Source: Rhodothermales bacterium (lineage in GTDB: Bacteria > Bacteroidota > Rhodothermia > Rhodothermales > Bin80). From it: DNA of 64,000 bases. The stretch is from contig JANQES010000132.1 of assembly GCA_028278205.1 (NCBI GenBank), positions 32,464-96,463 of the forward strand, given 5' to 3'. Below are positions 26,453 to 35,839 of this stretch, piece by piece (position 1 is the stretch's first letter; each line of letters begins with the position of its first letter). Under the pieces are notes generated by a model, which did not search any database, was not told the DNA's origin, and saw only the letters and a program-made list of their open reading frames with translations. The position numbers and the translations under genes were made by a program.

Positions 26453-29400
26453 TCATTTGATCAGCGCAAATCGCCCGATTTTTTCGCCGATGCCCGGCGC
26501 GTCTACGTGGTAGATGTAGACGCCGTAAGCCGCGTCGATGCCGTCTTTCGAGACCAGATTCCACCGTTCGGTGCCGTCGTCGAGGGGGCTGTCGTGTTCG
26601 ATGGTCTGGACGAGTTGGCCGCGGATGGTGAAGATCTTGATGGTGCAGCGTTGTGGCAGGTGGATGAACTCGATGATCCGCTCGCCCCGGCCCGAACTGA
26701 GCAGGTTGCGCGGCTCAATCGGCGTCGTGACGACGTACGGATTCGGCACGACGGCAATCCGGTCGAGTTCGAATTCTGCGGCCTGCTCATCGATCCGGGC
26801 CGGCTCGAAGGTGGCGAATTCGAAGATGTCGCCCGCGCGGAACGGCTTCGAGACTTCGATGCCGAAGACATCGCCGGAGCGGGGCGCCGTGCCGCCGCCG
26901 GGCGGGGCCTGGAAGGTGATGCGCCACGTCGTGCGATAATCGACGCCGCGCGTGTTGGGCGGCGCTGGAATCAGCGGGATGACCGCGTCGCCGCTCTGCA
27001 CCTGCCCGTCATCATCACCATCCAGAAAGAGGAAATCCACGAACTGCTCTTCCGTGCGGTTGTAGACGGTGAAGTTGGTCGAGATTTCGGGCAGCCCGAT
27101 CTCGCTGCCGCGCGACGTAGCGACGGGGCCGGGTTCAAACTTGATCTCGTAATCAGCCGGATAAAGCCCGCCGAGATCTGCCGTCGGGCCGGTGTCCGTC
27201 ACGTCGGGCACGACGGCGAGGGTGTAATCGGACGAGCCCGCCAGCAGGCCGGATTCTCTGGGGAGATAGGCAATCTCGTCGTTGAGCACGACCACGCCTA
27301 GCCCGTCGAAAAGCGGAAAAGCGTCCGCCGGGCTGAGGTAGGGGCTCCGGTGGACCTCCGTGGTGCCGTCGCTCAGGTTGACGACCGAGTAGTCCGCTGT
27401 GCGATAGGTAAAGCCCGTTTCGGTGAAGATCGTCGTGTCGCGGAAGGTGATCTGGTAGCGCTGGTTCGCGGCGAAATCGGACGGATGCACCACGGCCACG
27501 CGGACGCGCCCGGTGCCGGGACCGGCGATGCGGTCGGGCTCTTGCTGGGCCTCGGCGGGCATATAGCCGGCAGCCGGCACACCCGGCGTCACCACGACGG
27601 TGTTGACGTCGGTGGTGATGTTGCCGATGATGTCGCGTTCGATGATGCTCGTCGTCTCGGACGGCGCCAGCCCGCCCGCGCCCAGGTTTGGATCGCCCTG
27701 ATCGTAGGAGACGACGGCGTAGAAATACGTCTGCCCGTTGACCACCGTCGTGTCGGTCCACGAATGCGCCAGCCCGGTGTCGTTGCCGAGGAAGAAATGC
27801 GCGCCGTTGGGCAAGCCGACCGGATCGGTGCCTTTGATGCCGTTGATCAGATCGAACTGCGCCGACGGCTTGCGGAAGGCTTTGTTGCCGAAGGCGTCGG
27901 TAATCACCCGCGAATCGAGCAAGCCAGGATCGGTGCTTCGATAGACGATATAGCCTTCAAAATCCTTCTTGAAACCAAGCCCGTCGGGATCGAGGCCGAG
28001 GAAGGGATCGCGTGAAAATTCAGCCTTGTTATCCCACGAAAGCGTCACGAAGCCGTCGCCGGCGGTGGCTTTGACAGTGGGCTTGTCCGGCGGGCGCGCA
28101 AACTGATAGTTGGCGTCGAAAATACCCTGGACGGTCTCTTTGTTGCGGACGAGATCGTCGAAATCCTCGCCCATCAACAGCGCGATGGAGAATCGCTCAA
28201 TGCGCCCGGCTTTCAGCGGAAACGGCCCGGACGAATACAGCACGCCGATGTTGGAGAATTGCTGTACCGGATCGCGGGTCTTGTTGGCGAGCAGGTTCCA
28301 GATCCGGTCGTCTTCGTGCAGAGGGAATTCGCCCCAGGAATGCAAACTCACAGCCTCCAGGCCGATCTGATCGGATTCGTCGAGGTCCGTCCGGTCGAAA
28401 TTAGGCTCGCCGTCGGTGGGGATGCCGTCGCCCTCGCCGTCGTCGGGGCCGGAGTAATTGGGATGGAGCGGGCCGACGCCGTCGCGCCCTACGTCGTCGA
28501 TTTCAGCAACCCAGTCGCCGTCTTCATCGCCGGACCAGTGCTCCTTCGGCGGCCCGTAGATGCCGACGGGGCCGGTGATGAGTTGGCCGGGACCGCTGTC
28601 GCGGCTTTCGTCCGTCAGTCCATCGCCGTCATTGTCGATGCCGTCGTCTTTGATGCCGGGGCTTTCGAGGTATCCGTAGCCGATCCATCCGGTCGGGCCG
28701 CCCCAGGTGCCCACACCGGTCTGGTCCCAGATATACGTCAGGTCGATGTCGGTGTCGTAGAAGCCGTTGTCGAAGTCGTGTCCGCCGTTCTTCGAGTCGA
28801 TGAACATGCCGAAGAGCACCTTGTCGTAATCGGTGGTGCCGACGTTGGTGACGTCGAAGATCCAGAAGATGGCGTCTTCGGCGAGGACGTGCGCCCATTG
28901 CAGGCCGCGCACGCTCATCCGCATGCCGAGGCCGCGCCGGTTGGGATCGGTGGCATCAGGGAAAAACTCAAACTCTTCGTCGGCGTCGTCGTCGATGACG
29001 TAATAGGTTTCTTGATCGGCGTTGAAGATGCCGCGTCCGAAGAACCCGTTCCACTCGCCGGCCCAGTCCGGGCGGTCGGGCCAGACTTCCGGCCAGGTGT
29101 TGGTCCGGTTGCTGATGGCGGGGGCGTTCTGGCCTGGATTGGCGTAGTTGGGCAGCGGCTGCCACCCCCATTCCGTCAGCCCGTCCGGCGCGATGTCGAG
29201 CGAGAACTCGTAGTTGGTTTCGAGCGGATGGATGGTGTTGCCGCTGGCATCGACGGCTTCGGCGGCTACGAGGGGCACCACTGTATCCATATAGACATGC
29301 CCGCTGCCGACGGGCCATTCCAACTGCGGGAAGACGCGGTCTTTGCTCACCTGGCCCGTGTTGAAATAGACCGTCGCCAGCAGGTTGCCGTTCATGAACC

Positions 29401-29533
29401 CCTGCTTGCGCCAGGTGCGGTCGCCCACAACGTCGATATCCGCCGGGACGAACTGCTCCTGGGCACGCAGCGACGGGGCCAGGAAAAGACTGGCCAAGAG
29501 GACAAAAAAGGCGTTTTTGATCCGACCTCTCAT
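26453..29533 (-). CDS. Very large secreted protein, paralogue of the following gene
   Basis: A 1026-residue precursor with a normal signal peptide (MRGRIKNAFFVLLASLFLAP, cleavage after LRAQ). AGGG six bases before the ATG at 29533 supports this start. As in its paralogue, an N-terminal beta-rich part is followed by DGIDNDGDGLTDESRDSGPG and DEDGDWVAEIDDVG repeats, a fibronectin-like segment (GFVTLSWDNKAEF, YIVYRSTDPGLLDS) and the terminal domain IAVVPNPYVVTTPIEPRNLL with YGVYIYHVDAPGIGEKIGRF. Such proteins are common in FCB genomes beside TonB receptors and PorV-like genes and are presumably exported to the surface. The biochemical role is unknown. Confidence 0.82.
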   Translation of the reverse strand: MRGRIKNAFFVLLASLFLAPSLRAQEQFVPADIDVVGDRTWRKQGFMNGNLLATVYFNTGQVSKDRVFPQLEWPVGSGHVYMDTVVPLVAAEAVDASGNTIHPLETNYEFSLDIAPDGLTEWGWQPLPNYANPGQNAPAISNRTNTWPEVWPDRPDWAGEWNGFFGRGIFNADQETYYVIDDDADEEFEFFPDATDPNRRGLGMRMSVRGLQWAHVLAEDAIFWIFDVTNVGTTDYDKVLFGMFIDSKNGGHDFDNGFYDTDIDLTYIWDQTGVGTWGGPTGWIGYGYLESPGIKDDGIDNDGDGLTDESRDSGPGQLITGPVGIYGPPKEHWSGDEDGDWVAEIDDVGRDGVGPLHPNYSGPDDGEGDGIPTDGEPNFDRTDLDESDQIGLEAVSLHSWGEFPLHEDDRIWNLLANKTRDPVQQFSNIGVLYSSGPFPLKAGRIERFSIALLMGEDFDDLVRNKETVQGIFDANYQFARPPDKPTVKATAGDGFVTLSWDNKAEFSRDPFLGLDPDGLGFKKDFEGYIVYRSTDPGLLDSRVITDAFGNKAFRKPSAQFDLINGIKGTDPVGLPNGAHFFLGNDTGLAHSWTDTTVVNGQTYFYAVVSYDQGDPNLGAGGLAPSETTSIIERDIIGNITTDVNTVVVTPGVPAAGYMPAEAQQEPDRIAGPGTGRVRVAVVHPSDFAANQRYQITFRDTTIFTETGFTYRTADYSVVNLSDGTTEVHRSPYLSPADAFPLFDGLGVVVLNDEIAYLPRESGLLAGSSDYTLAVVPDVTDTGPTADLGGLYPADYEIKFEPGPVATSRGSEIGLPEISTNFTVYNRTEEQFVDFLFLDGDDDGQVQSGDAVIPLIPAPPNTRGVDYRTTWRITFQAPPGGGTAPRSGDVFGIEVSKPFRAGDIFEFATFEPARIDEQAAEFELDRIAVVPNPYVVTTPIEPRNLLSSGRGERIIEFIHLPQRCTIKIFTIRGQLVQTIEHDSPLDDGTERWNLVSKDGIDAAYGVYIYHVDAPGIGEKIGRFALIK

Positions 29534-29568
29534 GGCACGCCCTGCGTCGTGAGTGTTTGTGAGCAGGA

Positions 29569-29647
29569 CGTAAAACGTAAATTGTAAAACGTGAGGGTGC
29601 TCCGCTGAAAACCTCCCTTCAAGCACCCTCACGTTTCACGTTTCACG
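29569..29647. repeat. Word palindrome, GTAAAACGTGAGGGTGCT type
   Basis: GTAAAACGTAAATTGTAAAA and GTGAGGGTGCT (to 29601) face AGCACCCTCACGTTTCACGT (29622 onwards). It shares its right arm with the element at 10084-10141 and could end transcription after the FG-GAP gene. Confidence 0.85.
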
Positions 29648-29653
29648 CTACAC

Positions 29654-31357
29654 CTATTTAATCAAAAGCATCGTTTTTTGCCGGGCAATTCCATCGACCT
29701 CTAGCCGGTAGAGATAGAGGCCGCTGGGCACCCGCGCGCCGCTGTTGTCGGTGCCGTTCCAGCGCACTGTGTAGGTCTGCGGCGCCTGATATCCACGGAC
29801 CAGCGTCGCGACGCGTTGTCCGAGCAGGTTGTAGATGGACAGATTCACCGTGCCCGCGCGGATCAGGGTGAAGGCGATGTTGGTTTCCGGGTTGAACGGG
29901 TTGGGATAGTTCTGATGGAGCTTGAATCCGTTCGGCAGTTCGACTTCTTCCACCGCCACCGGGGTGAAATCGCTTTCCGTTTCGAGGATGAAGAGCGCGG
30001 GCGCGTTGGCGCCGCCGCGCGTCGATCCGCGAGAGAAAATCACCTCAGCCTTCCCATCGCCGTCGAGGTCCGCTGCCGTGTCGAGGCCGTAGACGCGCAT
30101 CCCACCGGAGATCACGCCCGTGAAGTCATCTTCCTCAACGATCTCCGTGCGCGTCCACGAATCCGGACTCGTCACATCCCCCCCGGCACCACCCGTGTAC
30201 TGATACGCCTCCGCCTTGCTCGCATTCGACGCCGCGATCACAAACGACTGACGAAGACCGTCCAGACTGCCCAACGACGCCTCCAACCACTGCTCCTCGG
30301 TGTCCTCGATCAAGGCGATATCCTCGGTCACCAGCGTGGCCACATCACTGCTCTGAGCCACCCAGACGGCGCCCTGAAGGTTGGCGATGTAGACCTCCTG
30401 CTGGCCGTCCTCGTTGACATCGCCCGCGTCCATGCCGTGCACAGACACCGACTTGCCCGCAATCGAGACCACCGCTGACGAAGCCGCGTAGGTGTCCGCG
30501 CCCGCTCCCTCGACCACCAGCACCTCGTCCGTCGCGCCGTCGGTGAGCCATGCTTCCAGGTTGCCGTCGCTGTCGGCATCGGCGATGGCCGCTGCGGCGA
30601 TGTCTACCGCCGCCGAGCGGGCATCGGTGTATTCAATCGTCCAGACCGGAACGGCGAAATCCGACACCGAGGCGATGATCAGACCCGGCTGCGTCATGAA
30701 CGTCGGAAGCACGACCTCTTCCTTGCCATCACCGTCGAGATCCGCCGCTTTGACGAGCCGGACGACATCGCGAGCGGAGTTGTTCAAGTCCCACGTGACG
30801 GCGGGTGCCTCGCCGAAGTCGTTGTCGCCCTGGTTTTCGAAGACGTAGAGTTCGGGGCCTTCGTCGTTGTCTCCGGCAGCGCGTATGTGGATGACGAGTA
30901 GCTCTAAAGCGCCGTCGCCATCTAAGTCACCCTGATCGACGGTGACGAACTGGTCGGCCACACCATCGAAGTCGAACGACCAGACGGCGTCGTATTGGTC
31001 GTCGCCGGTGTTTTCGAAGATGAAGACGGATCGTCGGTTGGTGCCGGCGTCATCCCAGAAGACGGGTACGACGACCTCACGGTTGCCGTCGGCGTCGAGG
31101 TCTACGTCGGCCAGCACGTTCTTGATGTGGATGATGTTCTCAGGAAGTTCGTTGGGACCGGCGCTTGTTATGTTGGCCCAGGCAGGCTGCCCGGGCCGCT
31201 CTGTCTCGGCGAGACCGCTTTCCCAAACAAGGTTGAGATCGTTGTTTCCTTCAGGCCGGTCGCTCCAGATGAGTCTTCCGTCCTGCGCGAGGGAAGACAG
31301 AGGCAACAAGAGTACAGTGAGGAGGAGGCTGGCTGTGAGCCGTAAGGTGTTTTTCAT
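29654..31357 (-). CDS. FG-GAP/VCBS repeat protein with type IX C-terminal sorting tail
   Basis: A 567-residue exported protein. After the signal peptide (LRLTASLLLTVLLLPLSSLA) come at least five FG-GAP-type repeats with DxDxDG cores (ADVDLDADGNREVVVP, DQGDLDGDGALELLV, AADLDGDGKEEVVLP, DAGDVNEDGQQEVYI, AADLDGDGKAEVIF), expected to fold as a calcium-binding propeller. The last 95 residues carry the tail FKLHQNYPNPFNPETNIAF and SGLYLYRLEVDGIARQKTML, the type A sorting signal of Ignavibacteria, Rhodothermota and relatives. It lies 48 bases after the LacI-type gene on the same strand, so the repressor and the export genes may be co-transcribed. Confidence 0.88.
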   Translation of the reverse strand: MKNTLRLTASLLLTVLLLPLSSLAQDGRLIWSDRPEGNNDLNLVWESGLAETERPGQPAWANITSAGPNELPENIIHIKNVLADVDLDADGNREVVVPVFWDDAGTNRRSVFIFENTGDDQYDAVWSFDFDGVADQFVTVDQGDLDGDGALELLVIHIRAAGDNDEGPELYVFENQGDNDFGEAPAVTWDLNNSARDVVRLVKAADLDGDGKEEVVLPTFMTQPGLIIASVSDFAVPVWTIEYTDARSAAVDIAAAAIADADSDGNLEAWLTDGATDEVLVVEGAGADTYAASSAVVSIAGKSVSVHGMDAGDVNEDGQQEVYIANLQGAVWVAQSSDVATLVTEDIALIEDTEEQWLEASLGSLDGLRQSFVIAASNASKAEAYQYTGGAGGDVTSPDSWTRTEIVEEDDFTGVISGGMRVYGLDTAADLDGDGKAEVIFSRGSTRGGANAPALFILETESDFTPVAVEEVELPNGFKLHQNYPNPFNPETNIAFTLIRAGTVNLSIYNLLGQRVATLVRGYQAPQTYTVRWNGTDNSGARVPSGLYLYRLEVDGIARQKTMLLIK

Positions 31358-31405
31358 GACAATCGCTCCGGGAGTTCATGGTGAGGGGAATGGGTTGCAG
31401 GTAGG

Positions 31406-32443
31406 TCAAGCCGACGCGCGGATCACCAACTCTGGCAAGAAAGTCTTGCTTTTCTGCTGTAATGCTTCGCCGCGAATGATCTTTTCCAGGTTTCTCATCG
31501 CATAGGCACCCACCTTGTAGGTTGGTTGGCGGATCGTCGTCAAGGGAGGGTCGAAGAAGGAGGCAATGGGCAGGTCGTCGTAGCCGACGACGGAGACGTC
31601 GTCGGGCACCGAGAGCCCCTTTTCGCGAAGCGCCTTGATCACGCCGATGCTGCGGAGATCACTCGCGCAAAAGACGGCGTCGAAGGCGCATTCTCGGTGG
31701 AAGATTTCGAACATGGCGCTGTAGCCGCCGTGCTCGTCCATCTCGGCAGGATTGACCACGAGGCATTCGTCGAAGGGCAGGCCGGCCTCATCCAGGGCCA
31801 TGCGGTAGCCTCGAAGCCTGCTCGACGAGACCATCTGCCCGCGTAGCCCCCCGACCAACACGATGCGGCGGCGTCCTCGAACAATCAGGTGCCGGGTAGC
31901 CAGGTAGGCCCCCTGGACGTTGTCGGTCCAAACGGCACATTGCATGTCGTTGCGCGGGATGTATTCTCCGAGCACGACGAGCGGGATCTGCGCTTCGGTC
32001 AGTTCGGCTACGCGGTCGTCTTGTTCTTTCAGATCCAGGACCACCGCTGCGGTGGCCTGGTGGTCGCGGATGAGTTTGTGGTAATCGACGTAGTCGCCGT
32101 CGCTGTCGTCTTCGACGGCCAGGATGAATCGATGTAGCGTGGTGTTGAGGGTATCGTTGAAAGCCCGCATGATTTCTGCATAGTAGGAATTAAAAGCGAT
32201 GGATTTGAGCACGTTAGGCACGCCGAGGATCATGATGCTTTGGATCGACGTGGCGTTGGTGACTAATCCCTTGGCATGCAGATTGGGGCGGTAGTTCATC
32301 TCTCTGGCTGTGCGGGCAACCAGATTTCTCGTCTCTAACGCGATGTCTTCATAGCCGCCCAACGCCCGCGAAATCGTAGGGACCGACAGGCCCAGGCGTT
32401 GCGCGATGTCTTTGAGGGTAACGTTGTTAGAAGCCCGGTTCAT
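31406..32443 (-). CDS. LacI-family transcriptional repressor
   Basis: A 345-residue regulator. The first 50 residues hold the LacI helix-turn-helix and hinge (VTLKDIAQRLGLSVPTISRA, then NYRPNLHAKGL), followed by a periplasmic-binding-protein-like sugar domain (DAVFCASDLRSIGVIKAL, VSVVGYDDLPIASFFDPPLT, TTIRQPTYKVGAYAM). The inducer is probably a sugar. ATG 32443 is preferred to a GTG at 32452; its AGG ribosome binding site is part of a perfect palindrome (32452-32467), which suggests autoregulation. A near match to the palindrome precedes the glycoside-hydrolase-like gene at 35.6 kb, defining a likely local regulon. Confidence 0.9.
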   Translation of the reverse strand: MNRASNNVTLKDIAQRLGLSVPTISRALGGYEDIALETRNLVARTAREMNYRPNLHAKGLVTNATSIQSIMILGVPNVLKSIAFNSYYAEIMRAFNDTLNTTLHRFILAVEDDSDGDYVDYHKLIRDHQATAAVVLDLKEQDDRVAELTEAQIPLVVLGEYIPRNDMQCAVWTDNVQGAYLATRHLIVRGRRRIVLVGGLRGQMVSSSRLRGYRMALDEAGLPFDECLVVNPAEMDEHGGYSAMFEIFHRECAFDAVFCASDLRSIGVIKALREKGLSVPDDVSVVGYDDLPIASFFDPPLTTIRQPTYKVGAYAMRNLEKIIRGEALQQKSKTFLPELVIRASA

Positions 32444-32451
32444 CAGAGCCA

Positions 32452-32467
32452 CCTAAAACGTTTTAGG
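32452..32467. promoter_or_regulatory. LacI-type operator, perfect 16-bp palindrome
   Basis: CCTAAAACGTTTTAGG is fully symmetric with the central CG usual for LacI-family operators. It overlaps the ribosome binding site of the repressor gene, so binding would block its expression. Confidence 0.75.
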
Positions 32468-32550
32468 AGTAAATTTCAAAAAAAAGCGCCTCTGTGTTTC
32501 GAAACGCTGGTCTTAACATTACGATAACGTCGATGCATTGTCAAGGGAAC

Positions 32551-32613
32551 CTACTGCGTAGTGCGTACTGCGTATTTCAAAGCACCCTTACGCACTACGC
32601 AGTACGAAGTAGG
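32551..32613. repeat. Word palindrome, CTACTGCGTAGTGCG type
   Basis: CTACTGCGTAGTGCGTACTG (from 32551) faces TACGCACTACGCAGTACGAA (to about 32613), with a spacer containing AAAGCACCC as in the elements at 10084 and 29569. Confidence 0.85.
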
Positions 32614-32620
32614 CTCCACC

Positions 32621-33973
32621 TCACTCAATGGCATTTAGCGCGTTATCAAGAAACGATCTCATCACATGAAAGCCATGATGAGCGCGCCCGATGTTAAAAT
32701 TGGCGGCCAGATGCGCGGGTGTTTCCCTGGATGTCAGGGCGTCGCGCGCTGCGTCTACGGCCTGAGTGAGCCGGTGAGGGGGGATCGATACCAGCCCTGT
32801 TTCGTTGCGAGGATGGGCTTCATCGCCCAGCGAGATGACGTGGTAGCCGTCCGGCTTGATGTCGGCCTGATAGACCGGGTATTCGAAGAGCACGATGGGT
32901 TTTTGGGCGAAGACTGCTTCGATGAACTGGTTGCCCCAGCCCTCGACGAGGCTGGGATAGGTGATGAGATCGGCGAAGACGTAGGCGTCCCACAGGGCGT
33001 AGGTTTTCTGCGGGGTGCTGCGTCGCCCGGCGCCTATCTTCGGCGCGATAAACCGGGCGTCGATGCCGGCGTTTTCGATGGCCGTTTTGAGCAGTGCGAG
33101 GTAAGGTTGCGCCGACGCCTCGGCGTAGCCGGTCAGCAGAAAAACGATGCGGCTGCCGGCGGATAACACCTTTCCGTTATACAGCGTTTTTCCCATCAGT
33201 TTTTCTCGATTTCTTGTCAGTTCTTCGACGAAATCAATCGCCAGTTCAATACCCTTTCGCGCCACGATGCGCGTCGCTTGCAAGATGATCAGATCGTGGG
33301 CATCGACGCCGATAGCCTCCAGAAAATCGGCATTGAAATCATCCCGGCGCCAGGCCGGCTGGTCGAAATCGAAGACGTCGGGCAAGACCGTCGAGTTAAT
33401 GTCACAGCGTTTTTTCAGCGCTTTCTGAGCGAGGCTGTTGATGCTGACGTGCGTGACGTTTTCGAGCGCAGGCGGCACGTAGCGACCCAGGTAGGCCTGG
33501 ACCGAAGGATACGCCGGCTCCTGATATTCGACCCGCTCCCAGTAATAATCGTGGTGCGTGGCAACGACCGGCCCGCCGAGCCGCTCCGCGATCCGCGCAA
33601 ACGCCGAAGCCGCCGCGATATGACGACCATGCGAAAAGATGTTGTGGATCAGCAGGGCGTCGAACTGTTGCTGCCGGTGGTAGGCGAGAAAGGCCGCTTC
33701 AATCCGCCGTGCCACCGAATCGATGCGGTTCATCAAGGCGCGCTCGCTGAGTGTTTTCCTGCCGAAATAAGCGAAACTGTTCTCTTTGATGGCCTGAATG
33801 TCCGGCGTATCAAATTCTAACGCATCGATGACAAAATCGCTGCCGTTGTGCAGCGGCCCGGAGACGATGCGCACGTCGTGGCCGAGGTCTTGCAAGATCC
33901 GTTTGCGCTTTTCGATCTCCAACGAAACCCCGTCCGTCCGTCCCGCCCGGTAATGGATGATGGCGATTTTCAT
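32621..33973 (-). CDS. Glycosyltransferase family 4-like protein
   Basis: A 450-residue GT-B fold glycosyltransferase. MKIAIIHYRAGRTDGVSLEI is the N-terminal Rossmann strand with glycine loop, THHDYYWERVEYQEPAYPSV an acceptor-side segment, LIILQATRIVARKGIELAID the start of the second domain, and DLITYPSLVEGWGNQFIEAV the E-x7-E donor-binding motif. The overall look resembles enzymes that make glucosyl- or mannosyl-linked compatible solutes and their phosphorylated precursors, but the acceptor is not identifiable. It is downstream of a TIM-barrel hydrolase-like gene, and both are near LacI-type operators. A word repeat element lies in the gap between them. Confidence 0.8.
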   Translation of the reverse strand: MKIAIIHYRAGRTDGVSLEIEKRKRILQDLGHDVRIVSGPLHNGSDFVIDALEFDTPDIQAIKENSFAYFGRKTLSERALMNRIDSVARRIEAAFLAYHRQQQFDALLIHNIFSHGRHIAAASAFARIAERLGGPVVATHHDYYWERVEYQEPAYPSVQAYLGRYVPPALENVTHVSINSLAQKALKKRCDINSTVLPDVFDFDQPAWRRDDFNADFLEAIGVDAHDLIILQATRIVARKGIELAIDFVEELTRNREKLMGKTLYNGKVLSAGSRIVFLLTGYAEASAQPYLALLKTAIENAGIDARFIAPKIGAGRRSTPQKTYALWDAYVFADLITYPSLVEGWGNQFIEAVFAQKPIVLFEYPVYQADIKPDGYHVISLGDEAHPRNETGLVSIPPHRLTQAVDAARDALTSRETPAHLAANFNIGRAHHGFHVMRSFLDNALNAIE

Positions 33974-34030
33974 GGCTTCGAGTTAAGTCTTGCAATTCCC
34001 AATCGTTTTGCCCGTGAAGATCGTGAATAT

Positions 34031-34281
34031 GGGATACGAGATACGGGATAGCGGATTGCGGATGCGGGATGACTCATGGGCCTCTTCAAAGCCACAAGAC
34101 CTAACTTTCGTAACAGGTCGCTCCTACGGAGCTTTTTGTTTTTATTGTTCTTGTGCTACAAACAGGCCGCCCCTACGGGGCTCAAAGATAGGGATGACAA
34201 GATTCAGTATCCGCTATCCCGCATCTCGTATCCGCCATCAATCATCCCGCATCCCGAAACCCGCATCTCGCATCCCGAAAC
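34031..34281. repeat. Word palindrome, GGGATACGAGATACGGGATA type, overlapping a gene end
   Basis: Left arm 34031-34070 and right arm 34208-34281 use words such as CGCATCCCG and CGTATCC. The space between has CTACGGAGC and CTACGGGGC hairpin-like words. The right arm encodes the last 14 residues and the stop of the hydrolase-like gene. Confidence 0.85.
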
Positions 34282-35626
34282 GTTGCGCCAGCCGGTTGAG
34301 GTTGTCGAGATAGTGCTCGTCGAAGAAGCCGAGTTCGAGGTCGTAGACGGCGGCGTTGATGGCTTGTGCCCGTTCGATCCGCCCCGCAAGGCGGTCGAAC
34401 GATTTGTTTTCGGTAAAGAGTTGATACGACACCTCGGAGTCGGGCCAGAGATACATGAAGAAGTCGGCGAAGGTGCGGCCATAGGGGTAGCCTCGCCGGT
34501 TTTCGCCGTCGTCCCAGAGCTGCGCCCGGTTGCGGATCAGGATCTGGTAGAAATTACCCGGCGGCAGGCGGAAGACGTCCGAGACGCCTTCGAGCCAGAA
34601 CCCGTAGCCGAGCCGGATGAACGCGTCGACCATCCGCTTATACCCCATCGCTAGCGGTGCGTCGGGATGGTAGAAATTGCGTTGATAGGTGAACTGATCG
34701 ATTTCGAGATAATCGAAGCCCAGGCCGGCGAGATAATGGATCGTTTCGAAGCAACGCGCAAACCAGTCGGGGTGGTTGCAATTCATCACGTAATGCGGGT
34801 GATCTTTGTACGGCTCGGTTACGCGCTCGCCGTCTCGATGCACGATGGCGTGTTCGTAGGAAGGATGCAGCCGAACCCAGTCGGCATCGGCGATGCGGGG
34901 ATTGTAATGATGGCTCGTCAGCAGGCCGAGGGCTTTTGCGTGAGCGATGAGCCCGGAGAACGCGCGCTCGCCGCCGAGCGCGGGATCGATGGTATAGTCG
35001 GGAAACATCCGGTCGAAGCCGGCTTCGTTGGTGCCGAAAAAGTGGACGATGTGCCCGGCGCCGAACGCCTCCCGAATCCGGTCGATCACCGGAAGAAGCG
35101 CGTCAAAATTTTTGATGTGGACGGTCCCGAACGGATCTTTGACGCCAAGTTGAACGAGCAACCGGGGCGTCCGTGGCAAGACCGTCTGTGTTTCCAATCC
35201 GATCAGCGTTTTATATCGATCAGCCGCTTCCTGCCATTGCTGGTCGAAGGGTATCAGATAATAGTCATGTTTTTTCGAGACGAGCGTCAGGTGAAACGTC
35301 GTCGCGTCGATGCGTTGCAAGGCGATGCGGGTGTAGGCATACGAGGGTGGGGCGCCGAGAAAGAAGTTCTGATCATCCTGATAGATGATCACACATCGTG
35401 TCGAAGCTGTGCCGGGGTAGGTGAGCGCATACTCGGCGTTTGTCGAGAACCCACTCAGGTCTTCGATCAGTTCGCCTTCGCGCAGCGGGAAGATGATTTT
35501 CGTGGGCCGGCATTGCAGGATGACCTCTTGCAGCGTCGCGCTTTGCGCCTCGATTTTGAGGTAGTCCGTACCCTGTTGCAGTGGAACGTCGGAGAGGATG
35601 TGCTGCTTGAGTTGCTGCCAATTCAT
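34238..35626 (-). CDS. Putative TIM-barrel glycoside-hydrolase-like protein
   Basis: A 462-residue cytoplasmic protein with no signal peptide. After a beta-rich N-terminal part of about 150 residues comes a barrel with HFFGTNEAGFDRMFPDY, LLTSHHYNPRIADADWV, LGFDYLEIDQ (candidate catalytic aspartate) and GYGFWLEGVSDVFRLPPG (candidate acid/base), an arrangement like alpha-galactosidase-type (clan D) or DUF6259 proteins. The family assignment is by eye and tentative. The ATG at 35626 is used. The C-terminal GMRDAGFGMRDD is a direct translation of the word repeat and not native-looking. An operator-like palindrome lies 47 bases upstream. Confidence 0.6.
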   Translation of the reverse strand: MNWQQLKQHILSDVPLQQGTDYLKIEAQSATLQEVILQCRPTKIIFPLREGELIEDLSGFSTNAEYALTYPGTASTRCVIIYQDDQNFFLGAPPSYAYTRIALQRIDATTFHLTLVSKKHDYYLIPFDQQWQEAADRYKTLIGLETQTVLPRTPRLLVQLGVKDPFGTVHIKNFDALLPVIDRIREAFGAGHIVHFFGTNEAGFDRMFPDYTIDPALGGERAFSGLIAHAKALGLLTSHHYNPRIADADWVRLHPSYEHAIVHRDGERVTEPYKDHPHYVMNCNHPDWFARCFETIHYLAGLGFDYLEIDQFTYQRNFYHPDAPLAMGYKRMVDAFIRLGYGFWLEGVSDVFRLPPGNFYQILIRNRAQLWDDGENRRGYPYGRTFADFFMYLWPDSEVSYQLFTENKSFDRLAGRIERAQAINAAVYDLELGFFDEHYLDNLNRLAQRFGMRDAGFGMRDD

Positions 35627-35672
35627 AGGGGGTTCGGAGGTCGAGGCCCAGAGCAGGCACGTATAAAGCAAT

Positions 35673-35687
35673 CTAAAGCGTTTTAGG
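35673..35687. promoter_or_regulatory. Second LacI-type operator-like palindrome
   Basis: CTAAAGCGTTTTAGG differs from the perfect site at 32452-32467 by one internal base and one lost end base. It lies between the divergent hydrolase-like and aldo/keto reductase genes and could control either or both. Confidence 0.65.
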
Positions 35688-35839
35688 TTCTACTATTCTA
35701 TCAGAAAGCAGAGGTACATGCAAGTCCTCGCGCAAGATTCTCCTGGCGAGGTAGATTCACAGTGGATCTGGTGGCGAATTTGTATTTTAGCTGGTGCTCA
35801 AGAGGCGTCTTGTTTCAACTTTTCCCCGGGTCTATCGCC

